Assembly (NCBI GenBank): GCA_947311845.1
Contig: CAMZMU010000040.1
Location: forward strand, 56,376,330 to 56,440,329
DNA: 64,000 nucleotides
Direction: 5' to 3'
Source of the DNA: Poa pratensis
Taxonomy: Eukaryota; Streptophyta; Magnoliopsida; Poales; Poaceae
Both the position numbers and the translations under genes were made by a program. Positions 1 to 10,098 of this stretch are shown here, in pieces (position 1 is the stretch's first letter; every line of letters begins with the position of its first letter). The notes under the pieces were generated by a model, which ran no database searches, was not told where the DNA came from, and saw only the letters and a list, made by a program, of their open reading frames with translations.

Positions 1-65
1 TGATCTAATCTCATAATTTTCTCCCGATCATCCCTGTTGGATTAAGATCAACATGGACAACACCA

Positions 66-446
66 TTGATGTGCAGGAGATTAAAGGAGGTGAAGGGGTT
101 GTTGCTTGCTCGCATGTTTCATTCATTTGTGCATGAATTAAACCCTACATGGTGTTATATTTTTTTTAGGTTTAAGGCGGTCGTATCCGCCATCCGATTA
201 GATAGAATAGAGTTTTATGTACAGAATTTTGAGAAAGGTAAAAAACCCTCTACAAACCCCCTACATGGTGTTATAGATGCCCTCATCGCTGGCGTGCTAG
301 CCTTCTGGGGCAAAGTGATTTCTGCAAAGTTGCGAGGCTTCTCTCATGTAGTGATCGAGACTGATTGTTTAGCCTCGTGTCACGATGGTTGTTCTATTGT
401 GGCGCCTATTTTGGATGAAGTTAGGGAGTTCGCGTTCAGTTTTTGA
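66..446 (+). pseudogene. RNase H-like (RVT_3-type) fragment of a LINE or related element
   Basis: The 3' half of this open stretch (about 274-446) reads as the central part of a plant retroelement RNase H: DALIAGVLAF, then LRGFSHVVIETDC, in which the ETD aspartate is the usual catalytic position. No reverse transcriptase lies upstream and no complete RNase H fold is present, so this is a remnant. The 5' part of the reading frame is not homologous to RNase H and comes from a later insertion at 160-258. An identical copy lies at 16,020-16,400. Confidence 0.55.
160..258 (-). mobile_element. 99-bp retroposed insert with a 17-bp target duplication
   Basis: The 17-bp string CCCTACATGGTGTTATA occurs at 143-159 and again at 259-275, exactly flanking this insert. 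The insert starts with a run of T on the plus strand, which is a short A tail if read on the minus strand. Target duplication plus tail is the signature of LINE-mediated retroposition. The source RNA is not recognised. Repeated at 16,114-16,212. Confidence 0.6.
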
Positions 447-854
447 TTCTTTTTCACTGGGCAGAGCTACAGTGTAAATGGCCAGTGTCAAATGACACCC
501 ATGGCTAAGACATAATCCCTTTGTTGCTACAATGCGTAAGAAAAATGTGACCCATCTGCAAATTTGTGTTACTAGCTGTTCTGACCCATCGACAATTTTT
601 TGGGGCTTCGCCCGGCTCACATATGTACGAAGTTTGCTTGCATCACGGAGCTTACCAGTACTCCTGAGAGCCCAGTTTCTTTTTCCCGAGAGAAGCCCAG
701 ATTTTATTATGAAAATCTTCCAATATGATTGTGCGGGAAGCATAGTTTAATAACTACCGAAATTCTACGCAAAAAGTAAAAAAGAATAACTAATTTAGGG
801 GAAAAATTAAAAACAAAGGGGTGAGCAAATATTTTCTGTGCTGTTTAGAATGGA

Positions 855-861
855 GGCCCAT
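855..861 (+). promoter_or_regulatory. GGCCCAT (site II/TCP-type) element upstream of the 708-aa protein gene
   Basis: GGCCCAT lies about 115 bp before the ATG at 976, and a second GCCCA occurs at about 878. Such motifs are common in promoters of plant housekeeping genes. No clear TATA box is seen, and the first exon is very GC-rich. The stretch 447-854 shows nothing else I recognise. Confidence 0.4.
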
Positions 862-975
862 TTCTAACTGAGCTGGAAGCAGCCCACTTGGCTCGCCTTT
901 GTCCTCCCCACTTCGGCTTCTCGCTGCCCTTGCACGCACTCGCAGCGGCGCCGGCGATCTCCCGCCCCGCCAACA

Positions 976-3900
976 ATGGCGCCTCCTTCCCTCGACGACC
1001 TCAAGCACCTGCTCGCCGAGGTAGCTTCCCGACCTCCCCGCGGCGGCCCCTCCTCCTCCCCTGGCGGCGATTCACTCTCCGCCTCCATCTCCTCCCTCGC
1101 GGCGGCCCTCAACCCCAGCGCCCCCTCCCCCGCCTCCGCCTCCGGAACCAGGGTTCTCGACGCCGCGCTCTCCCTCATGTGCTTCGACCCACACGAGGCA
1201 AGCCTTCCGTCCTCGACCACTGCAGTAACCCACCTCTCCGTGACCCTTGCTTGGTTCGTGGTGTAAGCGAGCGCGCGTTTTCATTGCAGGTGGATAGGGC
1301 TCGCCTGGACTGCCTAGTCCGCACCATCGTCTCCGCGCTCTCCGATTCGGTATCGTGCCGAGTGGTCCGGACAGACGAACGCATCGGCGGCGGCGAGATG
1401 CTCTGCGTCGGGAGCTCCGTCTCACCAGGGGACTGCCGCGAGCTGGTCCGCTCCTCTGCCGCCCTCCTCCAGAAATTTGGGGATCGTGATGGTTAGATCC
1501 CCACCCCCGGACCGCCTCCTTGAACGAACTTGCCATTTCAGTTCAGTGCTTACCGCATGAAATTTATCTTTGCCCCTCCTCTCATGCTGTAGTTAATGTT
1601 ATATTTTCGTTAATGCCGACATTTTCTCTTGTGCAGTTGCCGGTCACTCTTATCATCTTCTGCATACTGTGGTGAAAACGGTGCTGCTATCTCCGCGGTA
1701 CCAGTCTCTCTTTCCTTTACCATATTACAGAGAAGATGGAGAAAACAGTTATGAAATGGGTACCATCCCTATGGATTTAACAATGCATCCATCTTATCAA
1801 GTGCTTCTCAGCGATGACTCCATCCCGCCGAGGTATGCTTGGGACAGTTATAAATGGGCCAACATAGTGCTAGCATTCATGAACTATTTATTTCAAGATG
1901 GGGTATAATATTCGGTGCTTTCTTCTAGTATGTTTCAACACATTTATTGTTTTGGCCACGAACATGATATATTGATATATGAAAAATAAAGAAATGCATG
2001 CTAAAATGCAACAGAAATCCTGGTATTGACATTTCCTTAGTTAACCCTGTCGTCTCATAAATTTATACCAATATTGAGTTATTTGTACTGTTATCTTATT
2101 TGTGTTTACATTAAGAAACGATTCTTCCTGTTACCTCACTTAAAAAAAACCGGTATGCCATTTCTTTTACACAGTTTTACTGCTTACCTTTGCCTTTTGT
2201 GCTTGTATTGTAGGGCCCTTCTGTGGCATCTCGATCCGTCAATTCTAAAGCATGATCTTTCGGCGATGCTTCGGGAAGCAACCTCAAGGCCCTTGCTATG
2301 TCTGAGAAAAGAACTACATGGCCGGTTAGCATGGCGAGTGATTGTAATATGCTTGGTTTGCTCCCCACCTGCATTTTTGGAGATGAAATCATTATTCCTT
2401 TCTTGGTTTCTTGCAACGTAAGTTCACACTGCTCTATATTTTTGTTTCTGACTCAGTTTCATGTTTATGCCAGTCGATTTCTCCAAGTATTCTTATACTT
2501 ACATATAAACATGCACAAACAATAATTAAAGGCGTCGTGTCTCAAGTCTGAAACCACCAAAGTTGAAGTTCGTTTTTAAAAACTGGATCATGAACATAGC
2601 CAAGTGAACAGTGCAACTCCTGGATTCAAAATATCTGATAACTAAATCACTAGATGCATTATTTCTTATTCATTTTAAAATTCATCTTCTGTTAATTATT
2701 TAGTCTTCTGTTAATCACTAAATGCATTATTTGATCTCTCTTATATTTTTTCCTTATGTATGCAGGGGTGTGGCTTCTGTGCTAGGACTTTGCACGGCAG
2801 TGGTATCATCAGTATTAGATGTTCTTCTCGAGCCTTTGGGATGGGGAATATCCATGGAATTGGGACAGAAATTTCCCTTTGCACATGCTTATTTCCCAAG
2901 CCAACAAAGGGACTTGCTTGCCATACTAACTGGACCCATATCATGCAGAAGATTTTTGGATGTTGTTTCTTACATAGAATCTGTGGTTTGTTTGGGTAAA
3001 ACAAGCTGCGGTAACTCTTCATTGAAAGACATACAATCACAACCATCAAAGTGGTCAAACTTTGGCGTAAAACTACCATCAAAGGGCTTGGTCAAATTCA
3101 ATAGTTCTGCTTGGTATGCTTATTAATATGCAAACAATAATATCCGGTTTTTAGCATTCTGTCCAACCCAAAGCTAATTGCTCCTGTTCTTTGTTGTTGC
3201 AGGTCATTGATTACAAATTTTCCTATCTGGTTCAGTTTTGCTACTGCTTTACTTTTTCATCAGGAAGGTTCACATGGTTATTTATCAGAAGTATTATCCA
3301 CGGAGAAAATTGTTGAATCAATAAGTGATATCAGTCTGGCTCAGAAGGCGGCATTTTACCTTTCGTGGGTCTTATGCCCTTCAAATGTAGATGAATGCCA
3401 GATGCTAGCTAACATTTTGGTGGAGTTATCACATTCTTGGGCCAGGAACAACAAAAGACGACCCAGCACTAGTACTGTAAATCACAGGAGGAAACTACGA
3501 ATACCCACAGTTGGGGATCCAGAGAAACTTCATGTGTCAACCAACCCTGTCAGTTCCCTTCTTAAAGAATTTGATGATCGCTGTGTGAAGTTTTGTAGCA
3601 TAACTGCCGTTAGACAAGTGCAAGAAGAAGACCGATCGGAAATCCCTTTCTCATGCTCCAGTTTTCTGCATTTACGGATTCCGTTAGGAGTGTTGCTTGT
3701 GTCCTCTAGTATTAGTGAGGAGGACTGTAACATGCTTCTGCATTACACAAGCACTGGTTTGGTTCTGGAGTCAAAGGACGTGCAGACAAAAGGGAAAGAT
3801 TATGGTGGTTATGATGGGTTTTCATCAACTCCTGGAGGTCTTTCTGAAACATGGGCTTTAAGTGGTGCATGTCTCATCTTTGGCTGGCTTGACATTATTG

Positions 3901-4157
3901 ATGATGTGTCCGCAGCGATCTTTGAATGTGAAGACACATATCGTCATTTTGTCAGTCAACTCAGAACCAAGACAAGCCCATACTTGCTGAAGTGTGTAGA
4001 TTTATTGCTAAATCAGGCAGGTCAAAGTAAAGATTTTGTAATTGATCTTCGTGACAGGTTGCTGAACTGGACTAGTAAAGGGCAGAGTTTTGATGGTTGC
4101 GAGGCATTCAAAGACGTCATCCTTCAAATGAACACAACTATCCTGCTTCCGTCGTAG
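976..4157 (+). CDS. Unrecognised plant-conserved-type protein, 708 aa, six exons (left copy)
   Basis: Exons 976-1197, 1290-1491, 1637-1832, 2214-2417, 2766-3113 and 3203-4157 join with compatible phases to 2,127 nt ending in TAG, so the protein is 708 aa. Intron 1 has a GC donor (GAG|GCAAGC) and a TTGCAG acceptor; the only nearby GT donor would leave a 27-nt intron. The other introns are GT-AG. The N-terminal ~70 residues are Pro/Ser/Ala-rich. The remainder has alternating hydrophobic helices (for example GVASVLGLCTAVVSSVLDVL and SLAQKAAFYLSWVLCP), which would fit a helical-repeat scaffold, but no catalytic motif or signal peptide is visible. I do not recognise the family and assign no function. 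Reading through the exon 3 donor gives 23 extra codons before a stop, so the 1833 donor is preferred. The second copy, at 16,930-20,111, has the same exon sequences. Confidence 0.82.
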
Positions 4158-6952
4158 CAGCGATCAGGGATTACATGTAGTTGTGAAATGTCCCCGTGCA
4201 TTCCTGGTCTTCTTTCAGTGGTTATGTTGCTGGACATGAACTATTGAGTTGAAACATATTAATTCAGCTCTTGGTACTTTCCTACAAGAGTTCTGGGGTT
4301 ACCACAAGTCCTAGCTATTTAAGCAGTGCAACTGTACATGCTGTGATCACTTCTAGCCTTGTAGATAATGTAAGGTAACATCTGTCAGTTCTAGATAGTG
4401 TAAATTAACATCTGTCAGTTCTAGATAGTGTAAACTAACTTCTGTGGAGCAGACACTGGAACAGACAAATTAGTAACATGCCTTCAGTTGCAAAATTTTC
4501 TGTTGCCTCCATTCTTTACGTTTCCATTCCGTTTTCCATCATGACTGATATAAACCAACGTGGTTGAATCCTGAACCAAAATGGTTGTAATCACCAGTTT
4601 ATGTCATAAAGTATCATCACATACAGCACCTATCTTATCCACATGCAGGAGATATTTGTATTTAGACTTGAGCCACTGTGGGACATTTTATATGACATGC
4701 TACTTTGAGGCGCACCATATATTTTCTGATTATCTTGCTGCTGCACCATTGTTTCTGGCCAATTATTTTTTATGTGCACTAACTGCTACACTATCCGTGC
4801 CAGTGCTACAGTTGGTGTTGCAGTATTTCTGCTTTGATCAAACTGCTGTTGTATAGAAATGATCTCAATGTGCATTACTATTTTACTTTACTCTTTTTTC
4901 GTGCCTTTTCTATTTGTACGAAGCGATTCTGGGTCCATAGCTGTACTTCATCATTTTCTTTGTTATGCAGACCGCAGACTGCGGGGAAGCAAAAAATCAT
5001 TATGTTTCAGAAAACTGTCTATACAATATCAGGCCTAACAAGTGATATAACAGTTTGAGTTGGTCTATTGGTGTTATTTGCACCCTTGCCAGACCGGAGA
5101 AATAATTCTGACGGGTTAGCAATTTCAGGTAATTTTAGTTCTTAATTTTCTTTTTGAGACAATGTACCTCTTAATTTTACATTTCAACTTTGCTACCCTG
5201 AACTGAATATGATAGACAAAGACGACTGATACATTTTCCTGCTAATTTCAGACTTCAAGGTTCCTTCCATATTAAGAACCTCCTATTGGTATGCTTCTCT
5301 TGTTACATCTATAAAAGAGAAAAAAAACACGTGTGTATATGTTCATTCTGTTTATACATAATGCTACTGCTACTGTATATTTTTAGGAAACAGTTCATTA
5401 ACTTTGGGCCGGCTTTGAGAGTCCTAACACTAGTTAATCTGTTATTGTTGGTCCATTCAATAACATCTCAATCTCAATCTCAACTGTAGGGTTACTTTAA
5501 TTAGACATGGACTAGAAATAGTAAAGTCCAAATATTTTTAAGAAATATCTATTGCGAATTATTTTACGCAGTGATCGGTGCCAGTAACTGTATACATCAA
5601 TACAACTGCTCCGTTGTATTGATCGTGTCCACAAGACCAGGAAGGCAGGAACCACTGACGGCTTAACGCTGGGCGGGCCTCAGACTGGGAGGCAGTTCAA
5701 TGCAGGAGACTGTATCGGCTGGTTAAGGTTCATCATCTATTAAATGCGTCATGAATGTGACTATGTGGCAACCACCAAAATGTATAAAAATCTTAGATTT
5801 TAGGATCAGGAGATTCACACGGAGCAGTCAGATTTATCTACAGTGAATGGTACGGCATAGCAAGTTGATCCATAATACAATGGCATTCGAGCCTGCCTAC
5901 GGCTCCAAGTTGGACGGGTCCTCAGGAGTCAGGACCCGACCCCGTGCTACTTTGTCTGTGCACAAACAAGGCACATGTTATAAAGATTTAGGGTTCTTTT
6001 GATTCAAAGATTTTTTTTAAGGATTCCGATCCTTAGGATTTTTTCTTAGGATTAATTTTGCACTAGATTTCGTAGGAAAATTCCATCCACAATAACCTCT
6101 TGTGAAGAATACTAGTATGTTCTTCCTGTGCAGTCAAATGTCCATGCAATTCTGTAGTGCATTATCGAAGATGAACATTTGATGAATAGGGAAAACGCAG
6201 GAAAAATACATCGCTTGCCAAATTTGAAGAATAAAAGATATATGCCCTATCATAGAAATAAAAAAGAGTACCAGTGAACATATTAGAATTTATTTTTCCA
6301 CATAGAACACGTAAACACCAATATGGTCAATTGGAGAACCGAGACAAAGTGATTTGTCAGATCTAGAGAGATAGAAAAGAGGCCCTGCTATGGCCGGTGG
6401 CTGGCTCAAGCGACGTCGAGGGGGCCGGATGGTTCTTGCGGGAGGCCCTAGCTAATTTCATCTACTGGTCTGCACACGAGCGCCCTAGAGATGTCTCCGC
6501 TGTCGATCGAGACATGACCAGTGGACAATTTGTGAATTGTATTTTTTTTTATAGGGATACACCCTAGAAAGGGGTGCATCGATAACATAGAAGGAGGGCT
6601 AAGAAGCCAAGTTTACAACACCGTAGGGACTACGGCTATCTGCGCTGTCAACAGAGGTGACAGCTCCTCTCTGTGGCCTAATCTCCATGTAGCAACCAGT
6701 TGAGGATTGGCTCTTGAAAACCAAAAACCTCTCCCCTAAACAACCCTGCCGCTCTTTGTGGTTTGTATTCTCTCAAAGAAGTTGTATTATGGAGCACTCC
6801 CCTTTCTCACCGGATGGCCTGTAGCTATAATTCCCTTTTGATTGTGAGTTGAAGAAAAATGATACTCCCATTTGCACCTAATTTCACGTGAAAACTTCGA
6901 TGTACTGATTGGAACACCTATAGCAACCAACCATTGATTGATTGGATATATA
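4158..6952. other. 3' flank of the 708-aa protein gene, no gene seen
   Basis: AT-rich sequence holding the 3' UTR of the upstream gene and the 30-bp repeat at 4362. A retroposon-like stretch begins with a T run at about 6,541. All ORFs here are short with non-coding composition. No tRNA or conserved exon was recognised. Confidence 0.5.
4362..4447 (+). repeat. 30-bp tandem repeat, about 2.8 copies, in the 3' UTR
   Basis: Units start at 4362, 4392 and 4422, with core TAGATAGTGTAAATTAACAT then CTGTCAGTTC. They lie about 200 bp after the stop of the 708-aa protein gene, probably inside its 3' UTR. Copied at 20,316-20,401. Confidence 0.85.
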
Positions 6953-7070
6953 GATGGGTGGTTGTACCCCTGACCCACCACTAGGGATCAAACCTCATGA
7001 TAATTGTCGATCCGTGATGACTTTGTCAATCCTTAAACTCCACAACTCTAGTTTTAGTAGAAAAAGAGTA
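6953..7070 (+). mobile_element. Degenerate Au-type SINE
   Basis: GATGGGTGGTTGTACCCCTG and the following CCCACCACTAGGGATCAAAC align with the head of the intact SINE at 26,909 (GGGTGGTTGTACCCCTAGCC, B box AGTTCAAACCCC). The phrase GATGACTTTGTCAATCC also matches its middle. No target duplication was found. Repeated at 22,907-23,024. Confidence 0.55.
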
Positions 7071-7112
7071 GAGAATCCAACCATGCAACAATAGTTGACA
7101 TTCCCCACAGAA

Positions 7113-7550
7113 TGGCAGACTCAGGCATAGCTTAGCGGTAGTGAGGGGCTCTGATGCTTTCTCACCTACCTGAGTTTTAAGTCCTCTTTACTCGCAATTT
7201 CGTTGATGTTGCACGGTTCTTTCTAATGAAACGTCACAGTCGCCAGTTGCTTAGACGTGGAGGATCACGCTGTGCCGTGATGCTCGCGTTTGTCTTTGCT
7301 GTTGCCGTTCGAAAAACTTGCATATAGTTCTACCTTTTGCCCTGTAATCTTTAGCTTTAACTTTTCAGTTATGCAATCCTTTTAGTTCCTTTCACCTGAC
7401 GCCGAGGGCTCAGGTCTCCAGGACCTTGTTTTAGTTTTCTTTGTATCAGACCTGCCTATCGCCAGGTTTCGTTGAGTTTTATCAATGGAACCGGGGGTGC
7501 GCCCCTTATTATCTTTTTTTTTATGAAACGTCACAGGGCTCCTCGATCTA
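7113..7550 (+). mobile_element. tRNA-derived SINE-like element, split by a later insertion
   Basis: An A-box-like TAGCTTAGCGG (7128-7138) and a degenerate B-box-like GAGTTTTAAGTCC (7172-7184) sit at SINE-like spacing, on the plus strand. The body continues to 7239 and appears to resume after the insertion at 7240-7522. The family is not identified. Copied at +15,954. Confidence 0.4.
7240..7522 (+). mobile_element. 283-bp retroposon with a T tail and a 14-bp target duplication
   Basis: ATGAAACGTCACAG occurs at 7226-7239 and at 7523-7536, precisely flanking this segment. The segment ends with a T-rich tail (TTATTATC followed by T9). Its terminal part (ATCAATGGAACCGGGGGTGC, then GCCCC) looks like a plant non-LTR 3' end. 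A T tail rather than an A tail on the sense strand is unusual for LINEs but occurs in some plant SINEs. Copied at 23,194-23,476. Confidence 0.55.
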
Positions 7551-7711
7551 CAACAAACACTCACATTGATTTGTACGTAGAAACAAACTGAAATCATCAT
7601 GTGCTACATATGCAAACTATACGCTTTTCGGGACGTGATACTATTACTTAACACAACAACCGCTCACATTGATTTGTACGTAGAAACGAACTGAAATCAT
7701 CATTTGATACA
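7551..7711. repeat. 111-bp-spaced direct repeat beside the GDSL gene 3' end
   Basis: TCACATTGATTTGTACGTAG and the following ~20 bp (AAACAAACTGAAATCATCAT, one mismatch) occur at about 7561 and about 7672. They lie just beyond the stop of the minus-strand GDSL gene, so they fall in or near its 3' UTR. Copied at 23,505-23,665. Confidence 0.8.
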
Positions 7712-7809
7712 TAAATTAGGGATATTAAAACTGAACCAAAGACAAGCTCCCTCAGGCCTGGTAGGCTCGTCGATCTGCAGCAGCTGCACGCTCTTCTTGG
7801 GTACGCTTA

Positions 7810-9241
7810 CTACGTGAGTAGGCCAATGCCCGCCGAGACCATGGAGTCGGCGATGACCAGGTTGGCCGCCTCCGACGGGTGCACGCCGTCGAAGTACACG
7901 TAGCTGCTGGCGTTCCGGCACATCCCGACCGCCGTGGCCGGGTCGCAGAGGTAGACCCTCGTTCCCGCCTTCCCCGTCCTGCAGCACGTCTTCCTCGCCT
8001 CCGAGAAGCCCTGCGCCCCTGGTTTCTCGGAGAGTTCCCGGAGCGACGTATAGATGTCGAAGACGGCGACCTTGAGGCCAGAGTGCCGCCTCACCAGCGC
8101 GTCCACGGTGGCGTTCAGCTTCCGGTTGAAGGTCTCAGCATCGCCGTTGAGTCGCCGCACGCACCCGGTGCGGCCCTTGCCGTACAGCCTGATCGCCGCC
8201 GGCAGGCACCCCAGCGGTGGCATGGACGTCACGCCGATCCGCCGAGCTCCCAGCTTGTACAGCTCCTGCGATACACACGGCCACAAGGTCACTTACAGCT
8301 GCGGGATATATAGCTACCGGCGATGTTGGTGAGTCCGTTTACTTACGTCGGTGAAGCCGGAGAAGATGCCGACGAGGTGGTCGCAGTAGCGGTTGACGTC
8401 GTAGCGGGCGGTCAGGGAGGCGTTGTGGTAGTAGTTCTGGAGGAAATCGCCCGTGCCGGTGCTGACGACGTACAGCGCGTCGGCAAGGATGGACCGCGCC
8501 CCGCGCCGCCCGGCCACCACCGCAAGCTTGGACTGGTACTCCTTGTAGTACTTGAGCTGCTGCGACAACGTGATCGCATTCTACAAAATATACACGGTCG
8601 GGTTAACTTACCACTGCGTTCTTTCTCGCAGTCTCACTCTCATCTCATGGTTAGTCCCAACTCCAAATCAAGCTGATAGTTGCTCCGCTTGAGGATATGA
8701 TTGTATATACTTACATACATGGCCGCCGTGTCGTCGTCGTAGCTGGACGCGGCGGAGCCGAAGTTGGCACCGGCGAGGAGGTTCTTCCCCGACGCCAGCG
8801 GGCTGAGGTACGGCGGCGCGTAGCCCTCAAAACCTAACGTTTCAGCTGCAGAAACAACACACACAAACACGTGCACGTTACACCAAGTAACTACAAGTTT
8901 CACAACCTACAGCTAATAAGAGTGGCAGCTGCATGATGATAGTACGCATGAGTGTGCATGCAATGCAACGACGTACAGGTGATGTCGGTGACGATCTTGC
9001 CGTCGGAGAACCTGCCGGTGGCCCTGTGGCGCCTGAAGTTCTCCCCGTACGGCTTGTAGTTGGCCTTGAAGACGGCGCGGGGCAGGTAGTTGTTGTTGCC
9101 GACGTCGATGGTCGAGTCGCCGAACGAGATCACCGCCGGCACCACCTGAGCATGGACGCCGCCCCAGAAGAGGACCAGAGACAGTGCCAGCCGCACGAGC
9201 CTCCGTTGCGACGTCGCAGATGAGCCCCTGGTCGAAGACAT
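7810..9241 (-). CDS. GDSL esterase/lipase, secreted, 361 aa, four exons (left copy)
   Basis: Minus-strand exons 9241-8977, 8845-8715, 8580-8347 and 8265-7810 join in phase to 1,086 nt (361 aa plus TAG), and all introns are GT-AG. Residues 1-31 form a signal peptide (basic SQRRLVR, hydrophobic LALSLVLFW, then VHAQ). Block I is [15 protein letters not shown] with nucleophile Ser43. Block II is GANFGSAAS (about 115-122), and block V is [12 protein letters not shown] with Asp336 and His339. Block III reads [12 protein letters not shown], so the oxyanion Asn of the canonical GxND is Gly176. Such plant proteins hydrolyse acyl esters, often in the apoplast or in cutin and wax metabolism; the substrate cannot be told. 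Length matches the family. The right copy at 23,764-25,195 is identical. A degraded paralogue lies at 41,645. Confidence 0.92.
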
Positions 9242-9290
9242 GGTCTTTAGTTTTGCCTGAACCGTGGCTAACAATCCACCGAGAGTGTCG

Positions 9291-9300
9291 TATATATAGA
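9291..9300 (-). promoter_or_regulatory. TATA box of the GDSL gene (left copy)
   Basis: TCTATATATA on the minus strand, about 50 nt upstream of the ATG at 9241, a distance that fits a short leader. The same box is at 25,245-25,254 in the right copy, so both copies keep at least this proximal promoter. Confidence 0.6.
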
Positions 9301-9480
9301 GCCATAACTGGCAAAGTTGCAACACCTCCATAATTGGTATCTGCGTGTGTTTTCAAAAGGCACCCATAATATTTATTTGTTTTTATAATGACCCTTCCAT
9401 GTTTGCTCACCAGCAATCATCTATTTTCTAGAGCGTATCCGATCATCTGATGTGCCATGCCCCTCCCGGACGAAGTATCC

Positions 9481-10098
9481 TTTTTTTGCGAGGATACAAC
9501 TGGTGATTACAGCAAGTAGGCAGAAAAGACCTCCACAAAGATAGAAATTACAAACAAGTCCTTCTGCATCGATGACGCCGGCGAAGAGGCCGTGCCGATG
9601 ACGCGCCGCCGCCGCAACTTCCCAGAAACCTTGGAACGGAAGAAGCCCCCTAGCGGACGGGAAGTCGTCGAACCTCGAACCCCGAAGAGCCTCCACCCTG
9701 CTCCGTCAGCAGCATCGCTTGCATCACCACCAACTGCATCGAAAACGTCAACCGGATCCGCCGCAAGAAGATCCGGAGGAGGGAGCCCCGCACACGGCGA
9801 TCCCAGAGGACCGCGAGCGCGAGGAAGGGGGCGGCGCTCCGCCGTGGAGCTCCAAGAAGCTACACCGCTGGAGGGGACGAGCACCACTTGCAAACTCAAC
9901 ACCGGCCTAGCCACCACCTCCAAGGCGACGCCGGCTGGGTCCCTACTACTTCCTACACTATGTACACGCCGGGATCCGGCGATTCCGCACCCTCCCGCCG
10001 CCGAGCGGCCGCCGGAGGGCGAGGAATCACGCGAATCGCCGGCGGCGAGGTGGGAGCAGAAGGGGATCTCAGAAAATCACCTCTCTCTACTGTGCGGG
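9481..10098 (-). mobile_element. GC-rich retroposon-like sequence with a terminal A run (minus strand)
   Basis: On the minus strand the sequence passes from a very GC-rich part to an AT-rich end (CAGTTGTATCCTCGC followed by A7 at 9487-9481), which looks like a retroposed transcript with a short A tail. Proline/arginine-rich reading frames on both strands reflect base composition and show no domain. Homology between the two duplication copies stops inside this sequence at 10,098/26,053. No target duplication was found. Confidence 0.4.

Larger units (their letters stand above)
1..10098. repeat. Left copy of a ~10.1-kb tandem segmental duplication
   Basis: This block is repeated at 15,955-26,053 with a constant offset of 15,954 bp. 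All exons, introns, MITE-like segments and repeats inside it recur. The only difference noticed is one missing G near 10,002 relative to the right copy. Identity ends after the GCGGG at 10,098. The left end is cut by the window edge, so the true extent is unknown and the whole 15,954-bp period could be the unit. Confidence 0.97.

Noticed and set aside
888..1496. 202-aa open frame over exons 1-2 of the 708-aa gene
   Set aside because: Shadow frame across the GC-AG intron; only the exon 2 part is in the true frame, and exon 1 is read out of frame.
1072..1536. Minus-strand Arg/Gly-rich frame opposite exon 1
   Set aside because: Arises from GC-rich composition opposite true exons; no domain.
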